The translations under genes were made by a program, and so were the position numbers. From Duganella callida (GTDB lineage: Bacteria; Pseudomonadota; Gammaproteobacteria; Burkholderiales; Burkholderiaceae_D), in assembly GCF_004614165.1 (NCBI RefSeq), contig NZ_SPVG01000026.1:1-32481 (forward strand): a stretch of DNA of 32,481 nt. The letters run 5' to 3'. The notes below the pieces were generated by a model. It was not told the origin of the DNA. It saw nothing but the letters and a program-made list of their open reading frames with translations, and did not search any database. Shown in pieces: positions 24,375 to 32,426 of this stretch (the stretch's first letter is position 1; every line of letters begins with the position of its first letter).

Positions 24375-25085
24375 TCACGCCGGCGTGGCCGGCTTGGGCA
24401 GGATCATGGTCAGGGTGACGCCGTGTTCGGCACCGGCCGCCAGCGTCAGGGTGCCGCCCAGGTAGGCGGCGCGCTCGCGCGCCATGCGCAGGCCGAACTT
24501 GCCGGCCGACACCGGGCCGCTGAGGCCGACGCCGTTGTCCTTTACCGTCAGCATCACCTCATCCTCGTTGTCGTCGACGATCACCTCCACCTCGCTGGCC
24601 TGGGCGTGGGCGATGATGTTGCGCAGCGCCTCTTCGAGCGTGTGCAGCAGCACGATGCCGTGGCTGCGCGGGCAGTCCAGTTCTTCTTCCGGCAGGCTGC
24701 AGCGCGTGGCGATCTGGTGCTGCTGGCCGAACTGCGTGACCAGCTCGTCCAGGGCCACCCGCACGCCGAGGAATTCCAGCTTGTCGTTCCACAGCTTGAG
24801 CTGCATCTGGCGATTGGTTTCGACGATCTGCGCCAGCAGTTTTTTCATGTGGCCGGCGCGGTCCTGCAGCGCCTGGTCGGGCGGCAGTTTTTGCATCAGC
24901 AGACCCAGGTGCATGGTCAGCGCCGTCAGCGACGAGCCCAGCGAATCGTGCAACTGGCGCGACAGCGAGCGCCGCTCGTTGTCCCAGCAGGTGTGCACAT
25001 GGCCGAGCAGGTCGCTCAGGTCGGCGTTGCGCAGGGCGGCGTCCTGCAGCGGGTCGGGTTGTTCTTGGGCAGCCGGTACGGACAT
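24375..25085 (-). CDS. soluble NarX/DesK-type sensor histidine kinase
   Basis: 236 aa from ATG 25085, chosen because an AAAGAG sequence precedes it and the N-terminus then starts just before the dimerisation helix; an ATG 19 codons upstream is less likely. The HisKA_3 motif SRQLHDSLGSSLTALTMHLG carries the phospho-acceptor His46. The HATPase_c part shows LEEALRNIIAHAQASEVEV (N box) and VKDNGVGLSG (G1), with FGLRMARERAAYLGG as the later glycine-rich box. There is no transmembrane segment or sensor domain, so input must come from a partner. This kinase type normally pairs with a NarL-type response regulator, but none is in the window. It is 73 bp downstream of the hybrid kinase and probably cotranscribed with it. 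Confidence 0.9.
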   Translation of the reverse strand: MSVPAAQEQPDPLQDAALRNADLSDLLGHVHTCWDNERRSLSRQLHDSLGSSLTALTMHLGLLMQKLPPDQALQDRAGHMKKLLAQIVETNRQMQLKLWNDKLEFLGVRVALDELVTQFGQQHQIATRCSLPEEELDCPRSHGIVLLHTLEEALRNIIAHAQASEVEVIVDDNEDEVMLTVKDNGVGLSGPVSAGKFGLRMARERAAYLGGTLTLAAGAEHGVTLTMILPKPATPA

Positions 25086-25158
25086 ATTTTTCTCTTTAGG
25101 TCGGACGGACAACGGTGTGACCTGATCATACCGCAGCGTCACAAATGATGGCGCACGG

Positions 25159-26778
25159 CTACGGTTTCACTGGTACTCTCGCGCAGTTGTCGATCGCATC
25201 CATCAACTGTTCGATGTCGACCGGCTTGACCAGGTGGCGGTCGAAGCCGGCATCCATCACGCGCCGCAGGTCTTCCGCCAGGCCGTAGCCGGTGAGGGCG
25301 ATCAGCTTGATGTCGCGCGTGGCCGCGTCGGCGCGCAGGCGGCGCGCCACCTCGTAGCCGTCGATGCCGGGCAGGCCGATGTCGACCAGCGCCAGGTCGG
25401 GCTGATAGCGGGCGGCCGCGCTCAGCCCGAGCAGGCCGTCGGCCGCGGTTTCGACGTCGTAACCATAACCGCCCAGCATCATCGCCATCATTTCGCGGCC
25501 GTCGTCATTGTCTTCGATCAGCAGCAGGCGCGGTTTGCCGTGCTCGACTTTCGGCGCCGGCGCCGGCGCCGGCTCGACCGTGTGCTCGATGCGCGGCAGA
25601 CGCAGCGTAAACGTGCTGCCGCGCTCGGCGCCCTTGCTGTCGGCGTCGACACTGCCGCCGTGCAGCTCGGCCAGGCGGCGCACCAGCGACAGCCCGATGC
25701 CGAGCCCGCCCTGCGAGCGGTCCAGCGTGCTGCTGCCCTGCACGAACACGTCGAACACGTGCGGCAGCAGTTCGGCCGACATGCCGACGCCATTGTCGCG
25801 GATGCTGAGCACCACGTCGTCGTTCTCGGTCCAGGTGCGGATTTCGATGCGGCCGCCGGACGGCGTGTACTTGAGCGCGTTGTCGAGCAGGTTGCTGGCG
25901 ATTTGTTCCAGGCGCGTGCTGTCGCCGGCGACCCAGCCGGCATCGAGGTCCTGCACCATCTCGTAATCGGTGCTGCGGCCGGTCGCGCGGTAGGTGTCCA
26001 GCGTCTGGCCGACCAGCGCGGCCAGGTTCAGCGGCACGCGGTTGAGCAGGATCTTGCCCGACATCGCGCGCGACAGGTCGAGCAGGTCGTCGACGATGCG
26101 GCCCAGGTGCTGGCTCTGGCGCTGGATGATTTTCTTGGCGCGCTGCACGCCGTCCAGCGACACGCCGGGCAGGCCGATCAGCGAGGCGGCGCTGGCGATC
26201 GCACTGAGCGGATTGCGCAGCTCGTGGCCCAGCATGGCCAGGAATTCATCCTTGGCGTGGTTCTGCCGTTCGGCCGACTTGCGCTCCTCGATCTCGCGCA
26301 TCAGGCGCTGGTTGCTGGCGGTGAGTTCGGCGGTTTGCTGGCTCAGCTGGCGCGCCTGCGTCTTCAGTTCCTCGTTTTTCATCGCCAGCGCCACGAACAC
26401 GGAAATCTTGGCGTACAGGATTTGCGGGATGACCGGCGTGAACAGGAAATCGACGGCGCCATGCTGGTAAGCCTTCAGGCGGTCCAGTTCGTCGGCGAGG
26501 AAGGCGGTGATGAAGATGATCGGGATGTCGGCCGAGCGCGCGCGCGCGTGGATCGCGGCCGCGGTCTCGAAGCCGTCCATGCCGGGCATGTTCACGTCCA
26601 GCAGGATCACGGCGAAATCGTGCATCAGCACCTGGCGCAGCGCGTCCTGCCCCGAGCGGGCGGCCAGCACCTCATAGGACTCCTGCTCGGCCCACTGGGC
26701 GAGCAAACTGGTCAGAGCAAACAGGCTGTTGGCATCGTCGTTGACGACCAGGATTTTCGGTTTATCTAGTTTGGGCAC
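25159..26778 (-). CDS. REC-kinase-REC hybrid histidine kinase
   Basis: 539 aa from GTG 26778 (MPKLDKPKILVVNDD). Order: REC domain 1-130 (phospho-acceptor Asp61 in LLDVNMPG), coiled coil 130-175 ending EERKSAERQ, HisKA with His185 (LGHELRNPLSA), HATPase_c about 285-395 (N box around 296-300, DNGVGM near 328, GGLGIGLSL near 357), a Pro/Ala linker, and a C-terminal REC (about 415-535; Asp466 in LVDIGLPG, Lys in VKPVD). No membrane segment is present, so it is cytoplasmic and input comes through REC1 from another kinase. In REC1 the usual Lys of the FxKP motif is Thr (FLFTPV), which may alter phosphorylation-driven switching. It belongs to a dense group of signalling genes on this strand. Confidence 0.93.
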   Translation of the reverse strand: MPKLDKPKILVVNDDANSLFALTSLLAQWAEQESYEVLAARSGQDALRQVLMHDFAVILLDVNMPGMDGFETAAAIHARARSADIPIIFITAFLADELDRLKAYQHGAVDFLFTPVIPQILYAKISVFVALAMKNEELKTQARQLSQQTAELTASNQRLMREIEERKSAERQNHAKDEFLAMLGHELRNPLSAIASAASLIGLPGVSLDGVQRAKKIIQRQSQHLGRIVDDLLDLSRAMSGKILLNRVPLNLAALVGQTLDTYRATGRSTDYEMVQDLDAGWVAGDSTRLEQIASNLLDNALKYTPSGGRIEIRTWTENDDVVLSIRDNGVGMSAELLPHVFDVFVQGSSTLDRSQGGLGIGLSLVRRLAELHGGSVDADSKGAERGSTFTLRLPRIEHTVEPAPAPAPKVEHGKPRLLLIEDNDDGREMMAMMLGGYGYDVETAADGLLGLSAAARYQPDLALVDIGLPGIDGYEVARRLRADAATRDIKLIALTGYGLAEDLRRVMDAGFDRHLVKPVDIEQLMDAIDNCARVPVKP

Positions 26779-26972
26779 GGGATCTCTGCACTATGCGGAC
26801 TCGGCGAATTCTTCGCGGCCTGACAGCTGCCAGAGAAGTACCGGGCGATCATAGCAATTGCATAAATGAATGTCAAAAATGGGCGGTCAATCGGGCGAGC
26901 GCGAGAACAAGGTTCGCTTGCGCACAGACCGCGCGGCGGCGCGCTGTCACAGTGGGGGCGAGTGACTACTGA

Positions 26973-27400
<428 letters not shown>

Positions 27401-27401
<1 letters not shown>

Positions 27402-27495
27402 ATCCGGGGTCAGTTCTGCCAATCGCACACGGGCTCTACCGTAAGCAGCGCTTACGGTAGAGCCCGTGTGCGATTGGCAGAACTGACCCCGGATT
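27401..27495. repeat. perfect 46-bp inverted repeat between convergent genes (copy B)
   Basis: The left arm 27401-27446 is exactly complementary to 27450-27495, with a 3-nt loop (AGC). The ends read AATCCGGGGTCAG and CTGACCCCGGATT, and the centre is CCGTAAGC..GCTTACGG. It uses the final A of the upstream stop codon and the first two bases of the convergent diguanylate cyclase stop (27494-27496), so it fills the intergenic space completely. It aligns without gaps with copy A. Confidence 0.95.
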
Positions 27496-28471
27496 ACGCC
27501 GGCGTGGCGGACAGGCTGTGGTGGTGCGCCGGCGGCTGCGCCATCAGCTGCGCGGTGCAGTAGCGGTTCTTGCCGCCGCGCTTGGCTTCGTACAGGGCGC
27601 CGTCGGCAATGGCGATCAGTTGCGCCACTTCGTCGGCGTCGTCCGGGAAGATGCCGATGCCGATGCTGGTCGACAGTTTCAGCGTCAGGCCGTTGACCTC
27701 GTACGGCTGCGACACCGCCTCGATCAGCTTGTTGGCCGGTTCCTGCGTGTCGTTGATGGTGGCGATGTCGCCCATGACGATGACGAATTCGTCGCCGCCC
27801 ACGCGCGCCACGGTGTCTTCCTTGCGCGAGCAGCCGACCAGGCGCTGCGCCACCTGCTTGAGGATTTCGTCGCCGTAGGCATGGCCGTGGGTGTCGTTGA
27901 TGGCCTTGAAGCCGTCCAGGTCGAGGTACATCACGGCCGCCTTGTTTTGCTGGCGCGTGGCGTGCTGCAACACGGTGGCGATGCGGTCTTCCAGCAGGCG
28001 GCGGTTGGGCAGCCCGGTCAGCGGGTCGTGCAGCGCCAGTTCCTGCTGCTTGCGGCTGTAGGTCGCCAGTTCCTTGTACAGCAGGCGCACTTCCAGCATG
28101 TTGTGGATGCGCTTGTGGACTTCCATCAGGTCGAACGGCTTGCTGATGAAGTCGCGCGCGCCGGCTTCCAGCGCGGCGATCTTGAAGCTGGGCTGGGCGG
28201 TCAGCGCCAGCACCGGCAGGTAGCCGCCCTGTTCGATTTCCTTCAGTCCCTTCATGACCTGGAAGCCGTTCAGGCCGGGCATTTGCAGGTCCAGCAGAAT
28301 CAGGTCGTAGCAATGCTGACGGTGCAGCGGGCAGACCTGCTCGGGCAACATGGTCGAAGAGACGTCGGTGTAGCCGGCCTCGCGCAAGATCTCCAACATC
28401 AGGTCGACGTTGTCTGCGCTGTCATCCACCACCAGGATTTTGGCGTTGAGGATTTCGTCTGGGCTCGGCAT
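27494..28471 (-). CDS. REC-GGDEF response-regulator diguanylate cyclase
   Basis: 325 aa from ATG 28471, preferred over an ATG 26 codons upstream because GAGA precedes it and a REC domain begins immediately. The REC domain (residues about 8-128) has the acidic pair at 16-17 (VVDDS), Asp61 in LLDLQMPG and Lys in SKPFD. A helix leads into the GGDEF domain (LALHDPLTGLPNRRLL, LDLDGFKAINDTHGHAYGD, GGDEF at 225-229). RKED five residues before GGDEF is an intact I-site, so product inhibition is expected. Phosphorylation of REC would activate c-di-GMP synthesis, as in PleD/WspR-type enzymes; the nearby hybrid kinases are candidate phosphodonors. Confidence 0.94.
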   Translation of the reverse strand: MPSPDEILNAKILVVDDSADNVDLMLEILREAGYTDVSSTMLPEQVCPLHRQHCYDLILLDLQMPGLNGFQVMKGLKEIEQGGYLPVLALTAQPSFKIAALEAGARDFISKPFDLMEVHKRIHNMLEVRLLYKELATYSRKQQELALHDPLTGLPNRRLLEDRIATVLQHATRQQNKAAVMYLDLDGFKAINDTHGHAYGDEILKQVAQRLVGCSRKEDTVARVGGDEFVIVMGDIATINDTQEPANKLIEAVSQPYEVNGLTLKLSTSIGIGIFPDDADEVAQLIAIADGALYEAKRGGKNRYCTAQLMAQPPAHHHSLSATPA

Positions 28472-28556
28472 GATCGTTCTCAGTCTCTTTCGTGCTTTTA
28501 GTAATTCGATAATAGCGGAAAGCGTGCATGATGCGACGCACACAAGCAATAAATTT

Positions 28557-28573
28557 CCACATGGAAATTATTC
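28557..28573 (+). repeat. short direct repeat, copy 1
   Basis: CCACATGGAAATTATTC; the same sequence with one extra G occurs at 28666-28683. Copy 1 also sits inside a small inverted repeat (AATTTCC / GGAAATT). It lies in the 238-bp gap upstream of the diguanylate cyclase gene and may be part of its control region. Confidence 0.5.
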
Positions 28574-28665
28574 TACGCCTTTTTACGACGTTTCACAGTG
28601 TAGCAAGAGATTTATGAATTGCTTGTAGGACATCGCCGCGTCGTTAAGTAGGAGTGGAAATATTG

Positions 28666-28683
28666 CCACATGGAAAGTTATTC
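28666..28683 (+). repeat. short direct repeat, copy 2
   Basis: CCACATGGAAAGTTATTC, matching the repeat at 28557-28573 apart from a single inserted G. It is in the same AT-richer gap, 27 bp from the end of the frameshifted hybrid kinase gene. No gene was seen in the gap 28472-28709. Confidence 0.5.
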
Positions 28684-28709
28684 ATGTTTGTGGTCGGGAT
28701 GTCATCTCC

Positions 28710-30865
28710 TCAAACATGGCGCGCCGCGGCGCCCATGGCCGCCACCTTGGCGATCAGCTCGCCCGGTTCCACCGGTTTGGCGATGTGCGCCAGAAAGCCG
28801 CTGGACAAGGCCTTGATGCGGTCCTCCGAGCGCGCGAACGCGGTCAGGGCGATGGCCGGCAAGTCGCCGCCGCGCGACGGTCCCAGCGCGCGGATGCGGT
28901 CCAGCAGGCCGTAGCCGTCCACCTCCGGCATGCCGAGGTCGCTGACCAGCAGGTCGGGCCGCTCATGCTGCAACAGGTTCAGCGCCTCGGTGGCGGTGGC
29001 CGCGGTCAGCACCTCGGCATTGCAATCGTTGAGAATGCGCTTGATCAGTTCGCGCGCATCGTCTTCGTCATCCACCACCAGCACTTGCAGGCCGGACAGA
29101 TCGTGCGCCGCCGCATGGCGCGTCGCCGGCGCCGGCGCAGCGTGAAGCAGGCGCCCTGGCCCTCGCCGGCGCTGGCCACGCTGATGGTGCCGCCGTGCTG
29201 TTCCACCAGGTGTTTGACGATGGCCAGCCCCAGGCCCAGGCCGCCGTGCTGGCGGGTGGTGGTGGCGTCGGCCTGGCGGAAGCGCTCGAACACGTGCTCG
29301 ACGAAGCCGGGCGCGATGCCGATGCCGGTGTCGCGCACGCTGATCTCGATCTGGTCGTCGGCGCGCTCGATGCCGACTTCGACCGCGCCGCCGCGCGGTG
29401 TGAATTTCAGCGCGTTGCTGAGCAGATTCCACAGGATCTGCTGCAGGCGGTTGGCGTCGCCGGCCACCAGCCCGGGGGCGGTGGCAAAGCGCTTGTCGAT
29501 GCGGATCTGCTTGGCCTCGGCGGCCGGGCGCACGCTCTCGATCGCGGCGGCGGCCACCGCGGCCGGCGACAGCGGCTGCATTTCCAGCCGCACCTTGCCG
29601 GAGGCGATGCTGCTCATGTCCAGCAAGTCTTCGATCAGTTGCGCCTGGGCGCGGGCGTTGCGCTCGATGATCTGCAGCGCCCGCTCGAGGTCGGCCGGAT
29701 TGCGGCTGCCGCGGCGCAGCACCTGCGCCCAGCCGAGGATGGCGGTCAGCGGGGTGCGCAGTTCGTGCGACAGGGTGGCCAGGAATTCATCCTTGAGCTG
29801 GCTGTTGTATTCGGCCTCGGCGCGCGCCTGGCGTTCGCTGTCGAGCAGTACCTTGCGTTCGGCGGCGGCCTGCTGGGCTGCTTCGTACAGCCGCGCGTTG
29901 TCGATCGCGACGGCGGCCTGGGCGGCGATGCCGCCGATGATGCGTTCGGTGCGCTCGCTGAACATGCCCGGTTCCGGGTGGCCCAGCATGATGCAGCCGA
30001 TCACCGTGCCCGAGCGCAGCGCCACCGGCGCCGCCAGGTAGCTGCGCACCGCCGGATGGCCGGGCGGCACGCCGCGGTGCGGTGCGTTGCAGGCGTAGCG
30101 CGCGTCCTGCAGCAGGTCGTCGCTGCGGACGGTGCCGTCGCCGCGCATGCTGGGTTCGAACAGGGCGGTGGCGCGCGGTTGCCCCAGTTGCGCAAACTCT
30201 GGCGGCGCCCCGCTGGACAGCGTGTGCAGCACCAGCGCTTCGCCGGCCGCGTCGGTGCTGTGGTAGAAGAAGGCGCCGAAGCGCGCGCCGCTGATGCCGG
30301 TGGCGGCGTCGGTCACTTCCTGCAGCAGCGGCTGCAGGTCGCGCTGCGAGGCCAGCATGGCGCCAGTGCGGTTCAGCAATTCCAGCACGGCGGTCTCGTC
30401 GCGCAGCGCCTCCTGTGCGCGCTTGACCTGGTCAACGTCGGTGCAGGTGCCGAACCAGCGCAGCACACTGCCGTCGCTGTCGTGGACGGGATTGGCGCGC
30501 ACCAGGAACCAGCGGAACTCGCCGCCGGCGCTGCGGATCGGCACCTCCAGTTCGAATGGCGTGCCGCTGCGGCGCGACTGTTCCCAATGGCTTTCGACGG
30601 CGCCCACGCACTCGGGCGCATAGGCGCACTTCCAGTCGGCGCCGGCCATCTGCTCGGGCGTGGTGCCGGTGTAGTCGTACCAGCGCTGGTTGTACCAGAC
30701 CATGGCGCCGTCCTGTTCGGCGATCCAGGCCAGTTGCGGCATCGAGTTGGCGAGCGCGCGCAATTCCAGCTGGCTCTGGCGCAGCGTCTCCTGCGCGCGT
30801 AGCAGTTCCTCGTGCGCGGCGGTGGTCGGCGAGGCGGGGGCTATGGGGTCATTCGGAACTATCAT
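28710..30865 (-). pseudogene. PAS-GAF-kinase-REC hybrid sensor, split by a frameshift near 29135
   Basis: Reading from ATG 30865: PAS domain (about 35-150; WIAEQDGAMVWYNQRWYDYTG, EFRWFLVRANPV, RWFGTCTDVD), GAF domain (about 155-325), HisKA with His367 (ATLSHELRTPLTAILGWAQVL) and HATPase_c (NLLSNALKFTPRGG, DTGIGIAPG, GGLGLGLAIV) to GACFTL at residue 576. This frame then enters a run of Arg and stops at 29045. The receiver domain (LSGLQVLVVDDEDDAREL, LVSDLGMPEVDG, AKPVEPGEL) continues in the next frame to a stop at 28710. Restoring one base around 29125-29140, in a CGCCGG-rich stretch, joins the two into a normal hybrid kinase of about 718 aa. Either a real mutation has split off the receiver or the base is a sequencing error. 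The kinase half may still function alone. Confidence 0.85.
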
Positions 30866-31001
30866 CTGTTACTTGCGGCCGGCCACGACCATTGGCCTGA
30901 AGAAACAGGACAGGCGGGCGCCAGACTAACGCTGAACGTTGAACAATAAAACCGATTTTAGCGCCAAGCCTCGTGCCCGCATCGCACGGTTGGCAGCGGC
31001 A

Positions 31002-31808
31002 TCAGCGCGCGGCTGCGATCTGTTCCAGTACAGCCTGCAGTTGCTCGATATCGTAGGGTTTTTGCAACGATTGCGCGGGGAATTCCAGGTGTCGGGTCAG
31101 CTCGTCGCCGTAGCCGGAGGCGAACAGCAGCGACAGACCGGGGGAATGTTGCAGCGCCAGCCGCGCCAGGTCGACGCCCGACATGCCGGGCAGGCTGACG
31201 TCGGTGAACAGCACGTCGAATGGCCGGGCGGACAGCAACGGCACGGCTTCCTCGGCGCTGGCCACCGCTTCGACGTCGTGGCCGAGCGCGCGCAGGGTTT
31301 CGCACACCAGGTAGCGGGCGTCGGCGTTGTCTTCCACCACCAGCAGGCGCAGCGGGGCGTCGGTGTCGGCCAGGCTGGCCAGGCGCGCCGGCGCCACGGT
31401 GCACATGATGCCGGCCGTTTCGCCGGCTACGCGCACCGGCGTGTAATACAGATCGAACGGTTGCTGGCCCAACTGGCCGTTGTGCCAGACGGTCAGGTTG
31501 GCGCTGCGGTAGCTGACGCTGCCCTCGCGCGCGGCGGCCAGCGCGGCGGCGTTCCAGCTCCAGGGCGCCGGCTGCATGGCCGGGACGCTGCCGCCCGGCG
31601 CGCGCAGGCTGGGCGGACCGACCAGTTCGGCGTAGGCTTCGTTGTATACCATGATGCGCTCGGGGCCCCACATCAGCAACATGGCTTGCGGTGAATTGAG
31701 CAGCAAGTCGACCGTCAGCCGCAGGGTGTCGGGCCAGCGGGCGGAATCCCCCAGGGCGGTACGCGACCAGTCGGGGGCGGGAGGAAATACGGCGGGAGGG
31801 TTGTTCAT
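31002..31808 (-). CDS. kinase-less PAS-receiver protein
   Basis: 268 aa from ATG 31808 (MNNPPAVFPP). The N-terminal PAS-like domain (WSRTALGDSARWPDTLRLTV, LNSPQAMLLMWGPERIMVYNEAYAELVG, FDLYYTPVRVAGETAGIMC) is the type that normally opens large hybrid kinases. Here it passes at about residue 145 directly into a receiver domain (LLVVEDNADARYLV, phospho-acceptor Asp203 in LFTDVSLPG, Lys in LQKPYD). No HisKA or ATPase domain is present, so the protein cannot phosphorylate itself; it resembles a hybrid kinase that has lost its catalytic core. It would act as a receiver or phosphate sink for neighbouring kinases. The long in-frame extension upstream crosses a terminator and is rejected. No strong Shine-Dalgarno site is seen. 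Confidence 0.88.
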   Translation of the reverse strand: MNNPPAVFPPAPDWSRTALGDSARWPDTLRLTVDLLLNSPQAMLLMWGPERIMVYNEAYAELVGPPSLRAPGGSVPAMQPAPWSWNAAALAAAREGSVSYRSANLTVWHNGQLGQQPFDLYYTPVRVAGETAGIMCTVAPARLASLADTDAPLRLLVVEDNADARYLVCETLRALGHDVEAVASAEEAVPLLSARPFDVLFTDVSLPGMSGVDLARLALQHSPGLSLLFASGYGDELTRHLEFPAQSLQKPYDIEQLQAVLEQIAAAR

Positions 31809-31863
31809 GCGGTGCGGTCTGATCGGTCTTATGAAAAGGCAAAGCTTAGCGCATCGTACACGG

Positions 31864-31926
31864 TAAAAAAAAAGCCCGCTACAGGAGCGGGCTAAATCTA
31901 TTTCCTTGGAGGAGAATAGAGGAGAC
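31864..31926 (-). ncRNA. candidate anti-Shine-Dalgarno small RNA
   Basis: On the minus strand a possible promoter (TTGCAT 31961-31956, 17-nt spacer, CATCAT 31938-31933) would start an RNA of about 63 nt near 31926. It contains UCUCCUCUAUUCUCCUCC, two copies of an anti-Shine-Dalgarno core. The second lies in the loop of a hairpin closed by CUAUU/AAUAG and UCC/GGA. The RNA ends in a strong intrinsic terminator. Small RNAs with C-rich loops that block ribosome-binding sites are known in other proteobacteria. The -10 element is poor, so the RNA is a hypothesis. Confidence 0.4.
31865..31893 (-). terminator. strong rho-independent terminator, minus-strand direction
   Basis: The stem AGCCCGCT (31873-31880) / AGCGGGCT (31886-31893) with a 5-nt loop is followed, on the minus strand, by a run of T complementary to nine A at 31865-31873. 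There is no minus-strand coding gene immediately to its right, so it must end a non-coding RNA or an antisense transcript. On the plus strand the hairpin has no U-tract. Confidence 0.85.
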
Positions 31927-31932
31927 GGTTTA

Positions 31933-32013
31933 ATGATGCTGCAATGCGCAATCAAATGCAAATTCTTATTCGTAATGTGCGCGATAACTGGCATGAATGA
32001 AGGGAGGCCGTGA
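31933..32013 (+). CDS. 26-codon leader peptide coupled to the next gene
   Basis: An ATG ATG start follows an unusually rich ribosome-binding tract (GGAGGAGAATAGAGGAGAC, 31908-31926). The peptide begins MMLQCAIKCKF, has a hydrophobic Cys-containing middle and ends MNEGRP. Its TGA overlaps the ATG of the next gene as TGATG (32011-32015), the signature of translational coupling. No protein family can be assigned to a 26-aa peptide. It may serve only to control translation of the downstream gene. Confidence 0.5.
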   Translation: MMLQCAIKCKFLFVMCAITGMNEGRP

Positions 32014-32240
32014 TGGCAACTGTAGTGAAACACCGCAAGGTAAATATCGTGGTTTTGGAAAGCAACGAGGAGATCGCCAGCCACTGCGGCGAGGGCGATA
32101 TCGCAATCATCGCTGACAGCGCCGGCTGGTGGATCAAATTTGTCGGCGAGGGTGGCCACATCGATTGCTATGGCATTCCCTATCCCTCTTATAACGAAGC
32201 GCTGTGGTCGGCAAAGGCGGCAGCCGAGTTCGGTGTCTAA
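32013..32240 (+). CDS. 75-aa protein of unknown function
   Basis: Begins ATG 32013 with GGGAGG five to six bases upstream. Sequence highlights: basic N-terminus (MATVVKHRKVNIVVLE), an acidic stretch with ASHCGEGDIAIIADSAGWWIKFVG, then CYGIPYPSYNEALWSAKAAAEFGV. It appears to be a small alpha/beta soluble protein with no signal peptide or membrane segment. Its base composition is lower in GC than most neighbours. I do not recognise the family. The codon-overlap with the upstream leader peptide and the nearby candidate small RNA suggest that its translation is regulated. Confidence 0.7.
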   Translation: MATVVKHRKVNIVVLESNEEIASHCGEGDIAIIADSAGWWIKFVGEGGHIDCYGIPYPSYNEALWSAKAAAEFGV

Positions 32241-32244
32241 GTTC

Positions 32245-32273
32245 TGGACAAGAGCGTAGAGACTCCCTATAAT
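32245..32273 (+). promoter_or_regulatory. strong distal sigma70 promoter upstream of tRNA-Arg
   Basis: TGGACA (32245-32250), a 17-nt spacer and a perfect TATAAT (32268-32273). Transcription would begin near 32280 and run about 145 nt before the tRNA. That leader contains a GTTCGG/CCGAAC hairpin (about 32337-32359) and a short CGGC/GCCG stem followed by TTTT near 32310-32325. Confidence 0.7.
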
Positions 32274-32387
32274 GCTGCTTCTTTCGAACGGCGCGCTGTT
32301 TGAAAGGCGGCGATAAAGCCGTTTTGTATAGTCGTTAGTTCGGTATTTCGTGTGCCGAACCAACTAAACGGTAGAAAATACCCAACT

Positions 32388-32415
32388 TTGCAAAACGAAA
32401 TTAATGCTTTATAAT
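32388..32415 (+). promoter_or_regulatory. proximal promoter of tRNA-Arg
   Basis: TTGCAA (32388-32393), a 16-nt spacer and TATAAT (32410-32415). The predicted start near 32422 is only about 5 nt before the mature tRNA 5' end, as is common for tRNA promoters. Confidence 0.75.
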
Positions 32416-32426
32416 GCTTGCACGTT

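Noticed and set aside
29120-29145. Programmed -1 frameshift in the hybrid kinase
   Set aside because: No X-XXY-YYZ heptamer or downstream pseudoknot candidate was evident; the site is a GC repeat prone to indels.
31956-31970. Fur half-site upstream of the candidate small RNA (minus strand AATAAGAAT)
   Set aside because: It equals the left half of the receptor's Fur box, but the other half matches only 2 of 9 positions.
31809-32363. N-terminal extension of the PAS-receiver protein to an ATG at 32363
   Set aside because: The extension runs across a strong intrinsic terminator and the opposite-strand 75-aa gene and has no PAS-like sequence; the start at 31808 is used.
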